64,000 bases of DNA from Lophius americanus (lineage: Eukaryota > Chordata > Actinopteri > Lophiiformes > Lophiidae), in assembly GCA_037951165.1 (NCBI GenBank), contig JBBDHG010000127.1, positions 3,171,001-3,235,000 of the forward strand. Reading direction: 5' to 3'. The notes under the pieces are model-generated. The model was given only the letters and a program-made list of their open reading frames with translations, did no database searches and was not told the origin of the DNA. Both the position numbers and the translations under genes were made by a program. Below, piece after piece: positions 1 to 12,100 of the stretch. Each line of letters begins with the position of its first letter. Position 1 is the stretch's first letter.

Positions 1-1203
1 TAACCTGGAAGCTTCTTGCTTTGATGCGACTTTGCCTCCCACTATGCCACCATGATGCCCAGAGAAAAACAATACAGTCAAATATTCCAATGCACTATAA
101 TGTTGACAAACATAGCAGTGATATTTTTCAAATTTTTTAATACAAAAAAATTCTTCTTAAATGTTTAATTTCTGTTAAATGTCAGGTTTTGCCGCAGGTT
201 TTTGTCAGTTAAGCCGCCACCACATTATCTGAGGTAGAACTAAACAAAAGCCCCTTTTTGCAAGAATAAATCAGTTAACATGAACTCACATTGAGGTTAG
301 ATGAAAAGTCAGATGCCATTTTGGTTGAATTGTTAGACAGTTTTACATTACAATATGGACAGAAAAAGGTTAATTAGGTTTTAGCGTTCCAGAGCGTACC
401 ATTTTGGAGAAAATGGCTTTACTGATGTTAGCCAGTTGGATTCGGAAAGTCATTACTCATCTGATGAGCTTTAGCGTATAAAGTAGGTTGTTAGGGTAAA
501 CCATAAACAGTCAATAATGAAATAAGCCCGTTGATCCAATATTTGGATATCCAGCGTAGAATTTCCCTGAAAGAGCGAGAAAAAATCAGAGAGACGAAAG
601 ATGGTATGCTCCAGAGATTATGAATATGACACAAAATGTTTCAAGCATGTACAATATTTGATGTGCTCTTCAGCCTCTGAGCCACATCAAAGGATCTCAT
701 GAAGCATAGAATGTATGTTTCACTGGACGGAATCCTTAAAGTAGTGCGGGATTGATGTGTATTTTCCTCTGGATCCATATTTCTCATCTCAGAAGTTGAT
801 GAACCAGCTTGGGAACAAGATATCCTCTTTGCACGTCACTTTGGAGTTTCTCTACTTTAAAACTCAGTAGCTCTTCCCCTTTAGTCAGGTAGCAATCACA
901 CTAAGTTTATTACTTCTATTTGTTTGTGTTTCTTCTCAATTTTAAGAACTCGTCTTATTTCTTGAGGCGCCTAATCAAGGCTCAAGGCTTAACACACCTG
1001 TTAATACAAACAGACTTCAAAATCTTCTTTCTGTGTCCTGGCGATCCACAGTAACTTTTGACACCCACAAACCTTTCGCCCCCCACATCCAGATAAAAAC
1101 ACCATTGTAATCCAGCTGTGCTTTTCTTTGCCTGATTGCAGCTTTTAACATGGAAAAGAGTGGCTGCTTATTAAGAGAGATGAGCAAACCTTGACTGAAG
1201 AAA

Positions 1204-1217
1204 GGGGGGGGGGGGGG
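1204..1217. repeat. Poly-G run (14)
   Basis: Fourteen consecutive G preceded by AAA. Mononucleotide tract; its length may be inexact in assembly. Confidence 0.9.
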
Positions 1218-2512
1218 TTATACTCTGAATGCTAATGCAAGGCTAGAGAAAAGGAAAACGGGTCCATTGAAATGCAGAGTTCATGTGTTTTCTTAGGGTA
1301 ATATTGGGGGCAATGTTGGATTGCATTATGGGAGTGAAAGGTCAATTTGATGTGAGTCAGCAGGAACAGTTAGATGACTATCAGGTCTTGTTGCATTTCT
1401 GCCCGAGCGATTGACTCCATTTCAATAGATATTGGAGCACTATTTCATGATCAAACAAAAGTGTTTGGGCTTGGGTACCTTAACGAGCCGTTGGTCACCG
1501 AACATTGCATTTGAATGAAAATAAATCAAGAACTTGAGTGTGCATGGTCTTCAAAGTCCAGTTTGATTTTTACTAAGCTGGACGCTGAAATTCCTCTGCC
1601 AAAGAGAAAAGCCGAGACATGTCACATCGTCCAAAGCTTATTCATGTCTAATTACCATGGCACTGGACCATTTTCTCACCTTTTGTTGTCCTATTGAGAG
1701 GAGCACCGGGCCCAGGCTCTCCCATGCACACAGCTCCAGCATCCTCCCTCCGCTCCTCAGCAACCCCTGGCTACCCCTGCAGCAGCCACAGTCACACAGA
1801 ATGAATGGAGCCGCCTGAGGAATGCGGACACAAAAGAAGGAATGTCATTTTGTTGAGTGCTACCCCCCAAACTTATGGACAGGCACAAGCAACACACACT
1901 CTGAAGCACCCTACAAGTCCAGGCATGTTTAAACACAGGGGGTAAAAAAGTCCAACTTACACTTTTTAATGAATGGATTTGTGAACATGAATGGGTCCAA
2001 CACTGAATTATATAACCAGTAAAGGAGGAGTGAAAATGTCTAAAAATGCGCATTTATTTGATTCATAAAGACAACAATCTGCTTGTGAGGAGGAGTTAAT
2101 GGATACGGCTGTAATGTAATGGGTTATGTCGATAGGGCGGACAATTCACCTTTTGTATTTCAGTGATTAAACAGATTGTGATATCAGCAAAGAATAAATG
2201 TAGTTTTCTTGTGCCACAAGAAAAAAAATAGTTGAAGACGGTCAGAAACCAGGAGCAGACATCTGTATGACAGAGGACATTACCAACTCCTGAGAATAGA
2301 AAAAAGAGCTGAATGGTGCAAAAAGATATAATATAGCAGTATGAGAGATACTTATAGTATGCATAGATTTTAAGCACATGTTCAACAGATAACATCATGG
2401 AAGGTTTATGTGAAAAATTTCCAAACGGAGATAATAAAGAACATTTAGATTTCAGGACGCTAACTGATACACTCAACATAAATCAGACCATTTTAGGATG
2501 AAATCATTCTTC

Positions 2513-2543
2513 CTGTTGTGATAAAGGGACTTTATCACAACAG
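2513..2543. repeat. Perfect 13-bp inverted repeat
   Basis: CTGTTGTGATAAA, loop GGGAC, then its exact reverse complement. No T-tract or coding context; see the finding on short-loop hairpins. Confidence 0.9.
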
Positions 2544-3729
2544 TTTTCTTCTATCTCTAACTTCACCACAAAAATATGTCCAATGAGAATTTGTGTAAAC
2601 CGCATAGCTAAGACTGAAATGTGTCTCCCTTTATTGTTTAGTGGGATTATGTGGATTATTTTCAATGCTATATTAACCTAATGTGTTAGCTGTGCAGCTC
2701 CAGCTTGCTTCCAGCAGACTGTTTACCATAGTTTACAACATTGGCCACAGTATTTGACAGGCAGCAGCTTACTAGAAACACAGAGGCCTGAATGGATCCC
2801 ACAGCCTTACCCGTGTTTGTGTGAGCAACATGCCTGTACGTTTGAATCCATGGTTACTGTAACACCCAGCAGGTTTCAATCAAACCATTTTAAACAGACT
2901 GAGAATTTACATTGGATTGATTAGTATAACGTTACTTAGCTGAAACAAACCATTAGGAAAAAATAAGTCATCAATGTAATGTGCATTAACATAAGGATCT
3001 GTCATGAAATCCAAAACAAAAATGAATTATCACGACTAAATAACGACTTCTCATATAGTGTGTATTCCTCATCATGGACAACCTTAAATAACATGAATAT
3101 GTGGCTTTCATCATACGGGTGTGGCGCTCCAAAAGGTCCATGAACAGCGAGTTTCGCTGAGTGGATTTCTATCTCCACAGAGGTCTACAATGAAAGAGAT
3201 GTGTGATTTTGATTCAAATTCAATTTTTAGTTCTTTAGGTTATTTAGTATTTCCTACTCTGAAGTCATGAAGACTAATAGTATCTCTTCATGTTATGTCT
3301 GATGTCACTGGTGGATGAAGTATTTAAATGATTGAATTCAGCAAAGGTACTAATACGAGACTGTAAAAATACTCCACTACAAGTAAGAATCCTGCATGCA
3401 TATCCTTACTTAAGTAAAATTGTCTAAGTGTGCATTATATAGTACGATTCTGGATTAATATTGCTGCATTAATATTAAGCCTTTGTTGCATTTTAGTGAA
3501 GTATATATTAATGGTTGAAATCATTTTAATTCTTAATGCCATTGAGTAGCTTAATCTATGACCTCGTCAAAGTCTGTTTATAGCATGGTTGTCCAACAAG
3601 GACCATGTATTTCTGTCAAAAGTCAACTTTTCATAAAATCAGCCTAGTTTCAAGATTTGTGACAATTTCTAGATGAGGCAATGCTTTTTTTTAAAAATTG
3701 ATCACAAATCAACACATTTGGACCTGGTT

Positions 3730-4505
3730 ATAACTGGACATAAGGGTAAGGAGTATGGGGTACCAGGGAACATCCCTACGAACCATCTGGTCCCTGTATT
3801 ATCAAAGTAAGAGTGGAGTTTGGACTCCAGCATGGTTGTCCCTTGTCACAGATTCTATTCATCATATCCATGGACAGGATCTCAAGGCACAGGAGAGTGT
3901 CCGGTTTGTGGAGCGTAGACTTGAATGTCTGCTGTTTGCAGATGATGTGCTTCATGTACCGATGGCTTCATCAGTTTGTAATCTTCAACATACATTGCAG
4001 CGGTTTGCAGCTGAGTGTGAAGTAGCTTGTATGAGAGTCAGCCGCTTTAAATCTGGGTCCATGGTGGACTGTCCCCTCCATGTCGGGGTTGAATTTCTAC
4101 CTGAAGCAGAGGAGTTGAAGTATCTTGGGATTTTGCTCTCGAGGGACAGACTGTCTGTCTTGTCCCTGTCGTTGTTGTAAGGGTCCGTTGTGAAGAGAGA
4201 GGTGAGACATAAGACAAAGTTTTCAATTTACCAGACCATCTACATTCCAATCCTAACCAATGGTCATGAGCTCTGGGTAGTTACTGAATGAATGAGATCA
4301 AAGATACAAGCGGCTGAAATGAGCTTCCTTCGTGGGGTGGCTGGGCTATACCTTAGAGATAAGTTGAGGACTTCCGGAGAGATCTCAAAAGGAGCCAGTT
4401 GAAGTGTTACGGCCATCTGGTCAGAGTCCAGGATACTTCACTTTTGGAGGATTTCCATCCACGTCCAACTGGGAGGAAACCCTGGGGTAGAACCAGAACT
4501 TTTTA
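3730..4505 (+). pseudogene. Decayed LINE reverse transcriptase fragment
   Basis: Non-LTR retrotransposon remnant. The polymerase core motif FADDV is visible in the frame starting at 3755 (translated near 3940), followed by a region resembling the fish LINE order RFAAECE...G...LPEAEELKYLGILL. A second frame (3813-4025) carries GLQHGCPLSQILF, the usual GLRQGCPLSPILF motif, so the copy is frameshifted. Further on, near 4250-4350, an out-of-frame match to the NGHELW...AAEMSFLR...GL.LRDK stretch and near 4465 a match to TGRRPRGRTR can be read, again interrupted by stops. The 5' endonuclease part is absent. Exact clade (Rex, RTE or L2-like) is not decided. Not functional. Confidence 0.8.
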
Positions 4506-4980
4506 AAGCTGGAGAGTGTTGCTAGGTAATATGTAATTATAACCCTGAAAAGTCTGGGATAATAGGGAGTCATCAATGCTGCCACCATATCCGTCGCCGC
4601 CACAGATCACTCTGGGTAGCGCGATAACTCCAAAACTATTCAGTGGATCATTTTCAAATTTTTTGATTATATAGACCTTATTGTGAGGAAGCATTTAATT
4701 TGGGGCAAGGTCGGTTGTATATATCCAACAATAGGGGGAGCTTAATGTCCAATGTGTTTACTCGAGGAGATATAGCTTGTAGATACTATTTTAGTCAAAA
4801 CGTTCATATTTTAGCCACTAGTAGGAGCTTTTTTTAGTTTTCCTTTGAATCAAAAAAACTGTTTTTCACACACAACTTCACATATAGTTAGAGGTTTTTC
4901 AATAAGGGGTATTGCTTGTTCAGCACAGGGTTTTCCAGAGATATACGTCATCACGGTAATATACATCACATTGAGGTAAA

Positions 4981-5010
4981 TTTAATTTGATGCCTGTGCA
5001 TCAAATTAAA
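4981..5010. repeat. Perfect 13-bp inverted repeat with extra arm copy
   Basis: TTTAATTTGATGC, loop CTGT, then the exact reverse complement. A further direct, imperfect copy of the left arm (TTTAATTGGATGCACAGGC) follows at about 5026-5044, separated by short TGCACAGGCACAGG repeats. Confidence 0.85.
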
Positions 5011-5163
5011 TGCACAGGCACAGGCATTTAATTGGATGCACAGGCGTAGGCCTAGTTGTACTTACTTACCCATTACCACCGGACACAGTGTAGCTTCAGC
5101 CTGAGCGCCGGTATTAATGTCCGTGAGAATTACTCAAGAACATTAGTACTAGTGCACTAGTGC

Positions 5164-5230
5164 ATTATGTATCTGCTTCTGTGGTTTCTAGACTGGTCTA
5201 GTCTAGAAACAACAGATCCAGATACATAAT
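5164..5230. repeat. 67-base hairpin with 30-bp arms
   Basis: Left arm 5164-5193, loop TGGTCTA, right arm 5201-5230. The arms pair with three mismatches out of 30. Size and loop resemble a miRNA precursor, but it could equally be the core of a small palindromic transposon. I do not recognise a known miRNA seed. Confidence 0.85.
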
Positions 5231-5702
5231 TAAGGTTTAAATCATTGGATGGAGTAGAAATATTAAGTAGTATAACATTAACATAATGCAGATAATACAA
5301 ACAGGTACAGTAGTGGAGCAGTGTTCCAGGTTCCTGGTCACCACATCCTGATTATCCGGGGTAGTTAGCTGTAGTCTAGACACCACAGAAGAAGATATTG
5401 AGGGTTCAGCTCCCTGCTCCATGCTCCACCCCCGGTGTTCTTTTTTTCCAGGTCTTTGTCCCCGGAACTTGAGCTCACTCCTGGGTGTCCACTAAGGTTT
5501 CTGCTCGCATCTGGATCCAAGTACAACCAGCATACAGTCCCGTGCCCTGTACCAGAAAAAAATCACGGCCTCTTCAAGTTTTGAAAGAAAGCAAGTGCAG
5601 AAAGAAGGGAGGAAACTTGCTCGCCGGCAGCTCCACTTCGTCTGCTTTTACTCCCTTGGGTTACACTTTCGTCGAAGTCGTGAAGTAATTTAAAACTTTT
5701 CG

Positions 5703-5942
5703 TTGCCTCGTTGTGTTTTTTTCGATCGAGTCTGGAACTCAACATTTTTCAACCACAGTCGATCTTTTAGAGGACGGGTAAAGTCTGTATTTTGGGTTGT
5801 TTTTCCAGCTTCGGCTGCTGTGAATGAAGGATCTGAGCTGAAGAAAGCGGAGCGTCTCCATGAGGAAACTCAGCGTGGGAGTCGCGTATACTCTGTCCTA
5901 GCTTCCACACACCTGAGCGCTCTCACAGGGAGTTTTTATTAG
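5703..5942 (+). other. Possible uORF in glypican 5' leader
   Basis: A 79-codon open frame ends 46 bases before the glypican start. If transcription begins upstream of 5703, as the lack of an obvious nearer promoter allows, it would be an upstream ORF. The peptide shows no domain and I do not consider it a protein gene. The transcription start site is not visible in the sequence. Confidence 0.25.
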
Positions 5943-5988
5943 TTTTTCTGTGTTGGTAACTGTACCTTTTGGTTTTTAAACGTGCTCC

Positions 5989-6148
5989 ATGATGAAGCCA
6001 TTGCTGGCACTGTGTGTAGTGAGCTCTCTGGTTGTGTTGTCGGTGTCTGGAACTGCCGGACAAAAGTTGAAAAACTGCAACGAAGTTCGAGCTGCCTACA
6101 GCTCCAAGGGCTTCAACGTCAACGACGTGCCCAACAAAGGAGTCAATG
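5989..6148 (+). CDS. gpc4: Glypican exon 1 (coding part)
   Basis: Begins MMKPLLAL; a second ATG follows directly. Encodes the signal peptide and the first family cysteine (LKNCNEVR). Donor GTGAGT at 6149, phase 1. Confidence 0.92.
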
Positions 6149-9100
6149 GTGAGTTATCATATATATTCTATGTATGTATATGTGTGTTTAAGACGTGTTT
6201 AACTTCATATACTGTATTCCGAGCCTGGGTTCGTGGACCGCCGGTGGATGCTGAGAAATCTCCCAGTGGCCCCTAAGGCTAATGAGGAGTTAGCATCGTT
6301 AGCGTTCTGGTTAAAACTTTAAGAAAATATTCTCTCTTGTTGCTGGTTCCTCTAATACATCAAACGGAGCCATGACTTACTTTCACATTTTATCAGGTTT
6401 GTTTTTGCATCAATAAAATCCCAGTAGTCATGTAAAAGTGTGGAGGATTCTAATGCTGCGTTCAAGATGTACTGGAAATGTACAGGAATAGATAACTTGA
6501 ATACGTGGGTTTTTTTTGTACTTTTATTTATCGGAAATATGTGCTGATATTTAATGCCGCAACCGCAGATTTATTAATCCCTGTTCAGGAATGATCATCT
6601 CTGAAAATACATGTTCTATTTATAGGCCTAATCATATCAATTAATGTCGAATATAGTGCATGGGCTGGCATCATGTAAAATAGTAAGTGACTTGTATAAT
6701 ACAGTTAGTGTTGGTAATATCTCTGTCACTGCTCAGAACAGAATAATTACGGTGTCCAGTAAGCAGTGAATTTTTTCATAAATTTTTGATGTGCAAATCC
6801 AAACTAACCGCCTTTTAAATAATCGTGTTTGAGTCAGAGCCTTAATTTACCCAATTTCCGAGTGTCAGGAATGCAGCATCAGTGCCTCTATACCGGAGTC
6901 ATAATTATTGTATCCAGTGTTATGACTGGTGACAAAAATATTACAAACTCGGCTCCAACAGTTCATTAACTTTTGTAACTTGTGTTTGCTTTCCCAATAT
7001 AGTAGTGAGCTTGAAAACGTTACTGGTTTTTGCTGAGGCATCTGTTATAATGGATATGAGCACATTAGTCAGCTCAATATCATTATTGGTGTGATCATGA
7101 CTGACTAATCATGCGTCAGTCATCGGACTTCAAGGTTGTTTTCTGAGATGATCATGTTTTTCAGAGGTCATAAATGGGATTACAGAGTTAACCACGTTGA
7201 CTACAGCATATATAATCCAATTCTTTTTTGTCGTGGTCGAATTTTTATTGTAGATAATCGTTCAGACCATTTACACATGTTTTAGAAGTCGTTTTTTATG
7301 ATTGCGAAGGGTAACTGTGAAACTTTTCAGATGAAATTTTGCCACTGGAAACTATTTATCCACTCCAGTGGATAAATAGCCTAGTCCTCATTTAGGAAAT
7401 AGTTGTAGGTAATTCATAACAATAGAGAGGAATATAATCAACACACAATCGCTGCCCCCCACTGAAAGAATACCGTCTTGTGTTTATTTCTAGGCTTCCT
7501 TAGTAGAGACTGTTTTGGTTGCGGAGTGCAGGCAGCCTGCACTGATTTCAGTAAACACTCTCCTACACTGCGAATGAATCTTAAGGATGTTTTTTTCTCA
7601 ATGGAAAATCAAGTATGATTATGTGGTTTTAACAATTTTAGTGTCGATACAGGTTGTAATTCTTAAGGGTAGGATGCAATGCACCAGTTAAAAATGTTTG
7701 ACAAGAAATAACGGGGACTATTATTAGTCAGTCAGAGGAGAGAAGGCAAATCAATTTAGGTAATAATGAGTTTAACCCAAGGGAGGGAAATTTGTTTTGG
7801 GGGTTTACATTGAAGGCTTGATGCAACCAGTAGAGGTGACTGGTGTTTGAAATTCCATTATGTCCTGTATACTTCAAATCCCTCCAATTTCTCATTTCCA
7901 TTTCATTTTATGGTGGTTAAAATTAATATGCACACTCATACATTGAAACCCAGTTGCCAGTCAGCAGCAGTTGGTAGCATTGGTTAACACATTACATTCT
8001 TGTTTGACGTCATAGAAGTAAGTCATCTAGGAATGTTCGCTGTCATTTCGGCGTCTTGTTTATCTCCTTTTCGCAGTCTTTTCCTAGTGTGAGTTTTGAA
8101 CTTTATAATTAGCATCTCTGTTTTCACAAACAATTTTTCAGCTGTTCAATGCATATGATAAGCTCACGGGGTTATTTGTCAGACAAGACTTTTTCCTCTT
8201 TTTTGGACTCACGTATGCAGCATTTTACTTTGTATTTTCCTGTTGAGGCCACAAAAGCTCATTTTAATGTGAGTTCGTTGTAACTGTCAAAGAGGCCCTG
8301 GACTTTTTTAGATAGAAACCTATAGGTCCTTTCGTTTTCTGTCTTTATATCTTTGTGATGTTAAATGTCATTGAGAATACCCCAACATGTCTGCATTGGT
8401 CGGATTCAATTGTCTCTCATCTCTGGGATTTAAAAGAAAGATTGAATGAATGTAGGCCATTTATTGTGCAGGTCTGTGTCCTGTACACACGTGTCTTATC
8501 CTTACAATTGATTCCTAGAGTATGTCTGGGCCTTAGTCAGGGCCCATCTCAATGAGCGTCTCTTTGTCATTCAAAGAGACTGAGATAATTGATTCACACA
8601 AAGCAACATGGTCTACTGTCATTAGAGAGAGCTGGGGGTCTCCAGAAAGTAAAAAGCAGAGGCATAAGCCCTGTTTTCTTGAAATGTTTCCCATTGCTGG
8701 TGAGAAGCAGTTCTACACTTAGCATCTGAATGTCAGCCTCACAATTTCAACATACAGTTGTAATTGGTCAAACTCTCAACATTACTACTGGCTTCATCAT
8801 AGCACAGCATGCTTTTACTGAATGTGACTCGGCAGAGGGGTTTGATCATATTGATCATGATTTTATTTTCACCAACTAATAATCAATATAAGTGGTTCAC
8901 TGGAAAAAATATGCAAAAGTTTAAATGGTCTGCATATAATTCAAAGGTTGGAATAAATAATTTAGCTCCACATATGACTGGTTGTTGGGAAAAGTAACAT
9001 TTCCACCAAAATAATGATTTAGCAGTGCAGATTTGTGTAAAAGGGGATGCTATACATTAGAAATTATAGAGCATCTTCGCCCGTTAAAACAGTTTTTGAG

Positions 9101-12100
9101 ATGTTTACCTTTGATACAAGTATCATTAATCCGATTGGTGGAATACGAGTCTTATTAGAAACTTTTATTGCAACAAACGGTAGGTGTCATTACTGGCAGT
9201 GTAGAGATGAAAATGTTCATTAACATTCAAGTAACTAACTGGCTGAGCTAAAGCCAGACGTGACATTCGGTAGATTTTTTATTGCAATAGTGAAATTGAG
9301 ACCCCAATTGCTTCTGCTTTTTTCTGAATTAAGTGATGCTGATGGACAGCAGGCTCGGTTGTAACATTTCTTGATATCATGTTTCGATCTATTACCACTC
9401 ATGTGGAAGCAGTTTAAGATGTATAAAGTTTCTATCTTGCTCCATGATGATTTGTTTAGTGTCTGTGGTTGAAATTCCTCAATGAACTGAGGAAGTACAT
9501 GCTGTTCACAGAACTAATGATGACAGATGAACAATATCTGTAGCATACCGACATTATATGGTCGTTTTACCTTTGTAATTATTAATGTACTGATATTACG
9601 TTGTGTTTGCTTTGCTTAACAGCTAGATATGATACTGATAAATGGTAAACATGTATGTTAAGTGCTGTTGCAGCAGGCACCAGCTCTTCAAGCAAGTTTG
9701 ATAGCGGAGCAGTTAACATTCACCAGATTGACATGTGCCATGTCAGAGGATACTCTTCACCAGGCTTGATATTGTTCTCCCTTTTTCTGCATCTCTTCAA
9801 GCCAAATCTGTTTTGTTTTACTCTCCCAGTCATGCTTGACGACATACTTCAGGTATTGGACAATGGCAGAGATCAAAGAAAACCGGGAAATTATCCCTCC
9901 CTACAGCACCAGGACCATTCTGCTCATAATCAGTTCAGTGCATTATGACTGAAACCCAAAGCTTGCATGACCTAATCGCATTGGCCTCTCGGTAAGCTTG
10001 AGACATTCTGCAGTCCCACATCGTGAGGGCGTCTTTCCCCTTAGCCGGTGGCTGAATGCCCTGCATCATTACGGTTTGGGAAATAACAGGTTGTGTTATT
10101 GCTGTGACATTCAGCAGATAAGATAAGAGCAGAGAACTGGGACACATGCAGTCTGCAGGAGCTTTTATAGCTCAAAGACCAATATTTGAGCGGCTCTGCT
10201 CTGCAGAACTGTGGTCTGATATTTTAACACCTGTAATAATTAACTAATAAACCAGCCAAGTGTCTTGCCTGCCTTTCAAGGTCAATCCCATAAAACTCAA
10301 ACGGCTCTTTTTGTTTCATTGGAAACACTTATCACATCTTATACGAAAGAATCCCTCTTTAGTGCTGCACTTGGAAACAAAGTTTAATTTCTTGCAATAT
10401 CTCAAATTTGTTGTAGAAAATCACCAAATAACCTTTTTCACATCTTATACGAAAGAATCCCTCTTTAGTGCTGCACTTGGAAACAAAGTTTAATTTCTTG
10501 CAATATCTAATATTTGTTGTAGAAAATCACCAAATAACTTCTTCTGCAAAAGTTGTTGCAGAATTCAACAGACAAATCTCAAATAGTGCCCTTAAGCAGC
10601 ATGTATAGACCCGACCGCAAGGTTTTATAATTATTACTCTGTGACTGTTTAACCTTATATTTGCTTTACAGACCCTGGTTCCTCCTGCTCCATCCAGGAG
10701 GTCACGAGTCCAAAAGCAAATGCTAACATGTAGATAAAAAGTACTCTACGTCGTTGCTGATACTGAATCTCACCAACAGTGAGATTAGGTGATGTTGTTA
10801 CCACAAATATACAGTGTTTTTGAGATATTGTTAAGCTATCAGAGGGTGTTTGTCTAGTCACATGAATTGAATCTTGGTTAATAGGAAACAACTTTCATAA
10901 ACTTTATTAAAGTTATGCTCTGTGTTATAAAGAATAAAAAGAAGAATTAGACAGTGTTGAAATTGTATTGTATTGCAAGGTAGGCAAATTGGGTTGAATA
11001 GTTGTTCTTTGTATCTCCCTTTATACTTTGAACGTGAAAGATCCACAACTGCTTAAGATTGGATTCCGATATTGATTAAAAAAATGATATCGATACGATA
11101 TTTTCCAACCTTCAAAATGAGTTATATGATTTTTACTGCTGCTATTTCCAATCACAGGGGACATTTTTATGCCAAAGTTAGCCTATTATTTGTGCTGGAG
11201 CACTGGCTGGTTAAGACTTGTTGTGGACAGCAGACCCCCAAAGTTTTTCATATTCTATTAATTCTGATGTCTATTTGGAGATGGTGAAACAAGTTAGTTG
11301 TGGAGCTGTCTTAAACCACAACCAATTTTATCAACATTCTCAAACTTAAACCCCCCATTGTGAAAGCGAGAATATTCCACAGTCTGCAAAAGAGCCTAAC
11401 AGCATATTGTCATTATGTCTCTTCCAGTTACCATTGTTTATTTTAAATTAATTTCCCATAGGGAAATGATAAGAATTGAAATCCCTAATTCAACTTTGGT
11501 TGATTGATATCCTTATTGTTGTATGGGTAAGATGTACAAGCTGGTGCAAGTGACTATAATCAAAACAAAAATGCAAATTAGTCCATGAAGAGTGCATACA
11601 GCAAAACATAGTACTTTGCAAAACATGTTCTTCTGGAAGCCTCAGTAATATATTGAGAAGACAAACATATTGTATCCAGTAGTAAATGTATTGTTAAAAT
11701 AATTTAAACTGGTTTGCAATACACTAAATTGTGTTTGTGATTTAATAATGTTAATGTACAGTAGGTCACCTATTACAATGGAAGCGCGTATTTCGGACTA
11801 TGAGTTGAAATATTGAGTCCAAATTTTTTCGTTTATGCACTCTGAAACATTTTGGAGTGCTGTTTGTGAGCTTGTCTGCATGGTTGGTTGGATGTAATAG
11901 TGTACCTCAGATTGGACTTTCTGACCTTACTAAAGCTTTAGATGGTTTAGTTGCTTATTCCCCCTCTGAACTTTTAATGAACTCTTTTACTGTCACACCT
12001 CTTCCAGTTTAAAATAAGGTCATTGAAATAAAATTGATGGCTGACAGCAAACCTGCATTACACTAGCAAAACAGAGCGAACGTGCTTTCAGCAGAGAAGC

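Larger units (their letters stand above)
1..3729. other. Intergenic, no gene recognised
   Basis: AT-rich spacer upstream of the glypican. The open frames here are short, lack recognisable domains and are not flanked by a convincing set of splice sites. It holds a 14-base G run (1204-1217) and a perfect short hairpin (2513-2543). Nothing else could be assigned. Confidence 0.6.
4506..5480. other. Intergenic spacer rich in small palindromes
   Basis: No gene recognised. The stretch contains a 13-bp hairpin at 4981-5010 whose arm is repeated once more nearby (about 5027-5044), a CACTAGTG palindrome near 5150, and the 67-base hairpin at 5164-5230. Confidence 0.5.
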
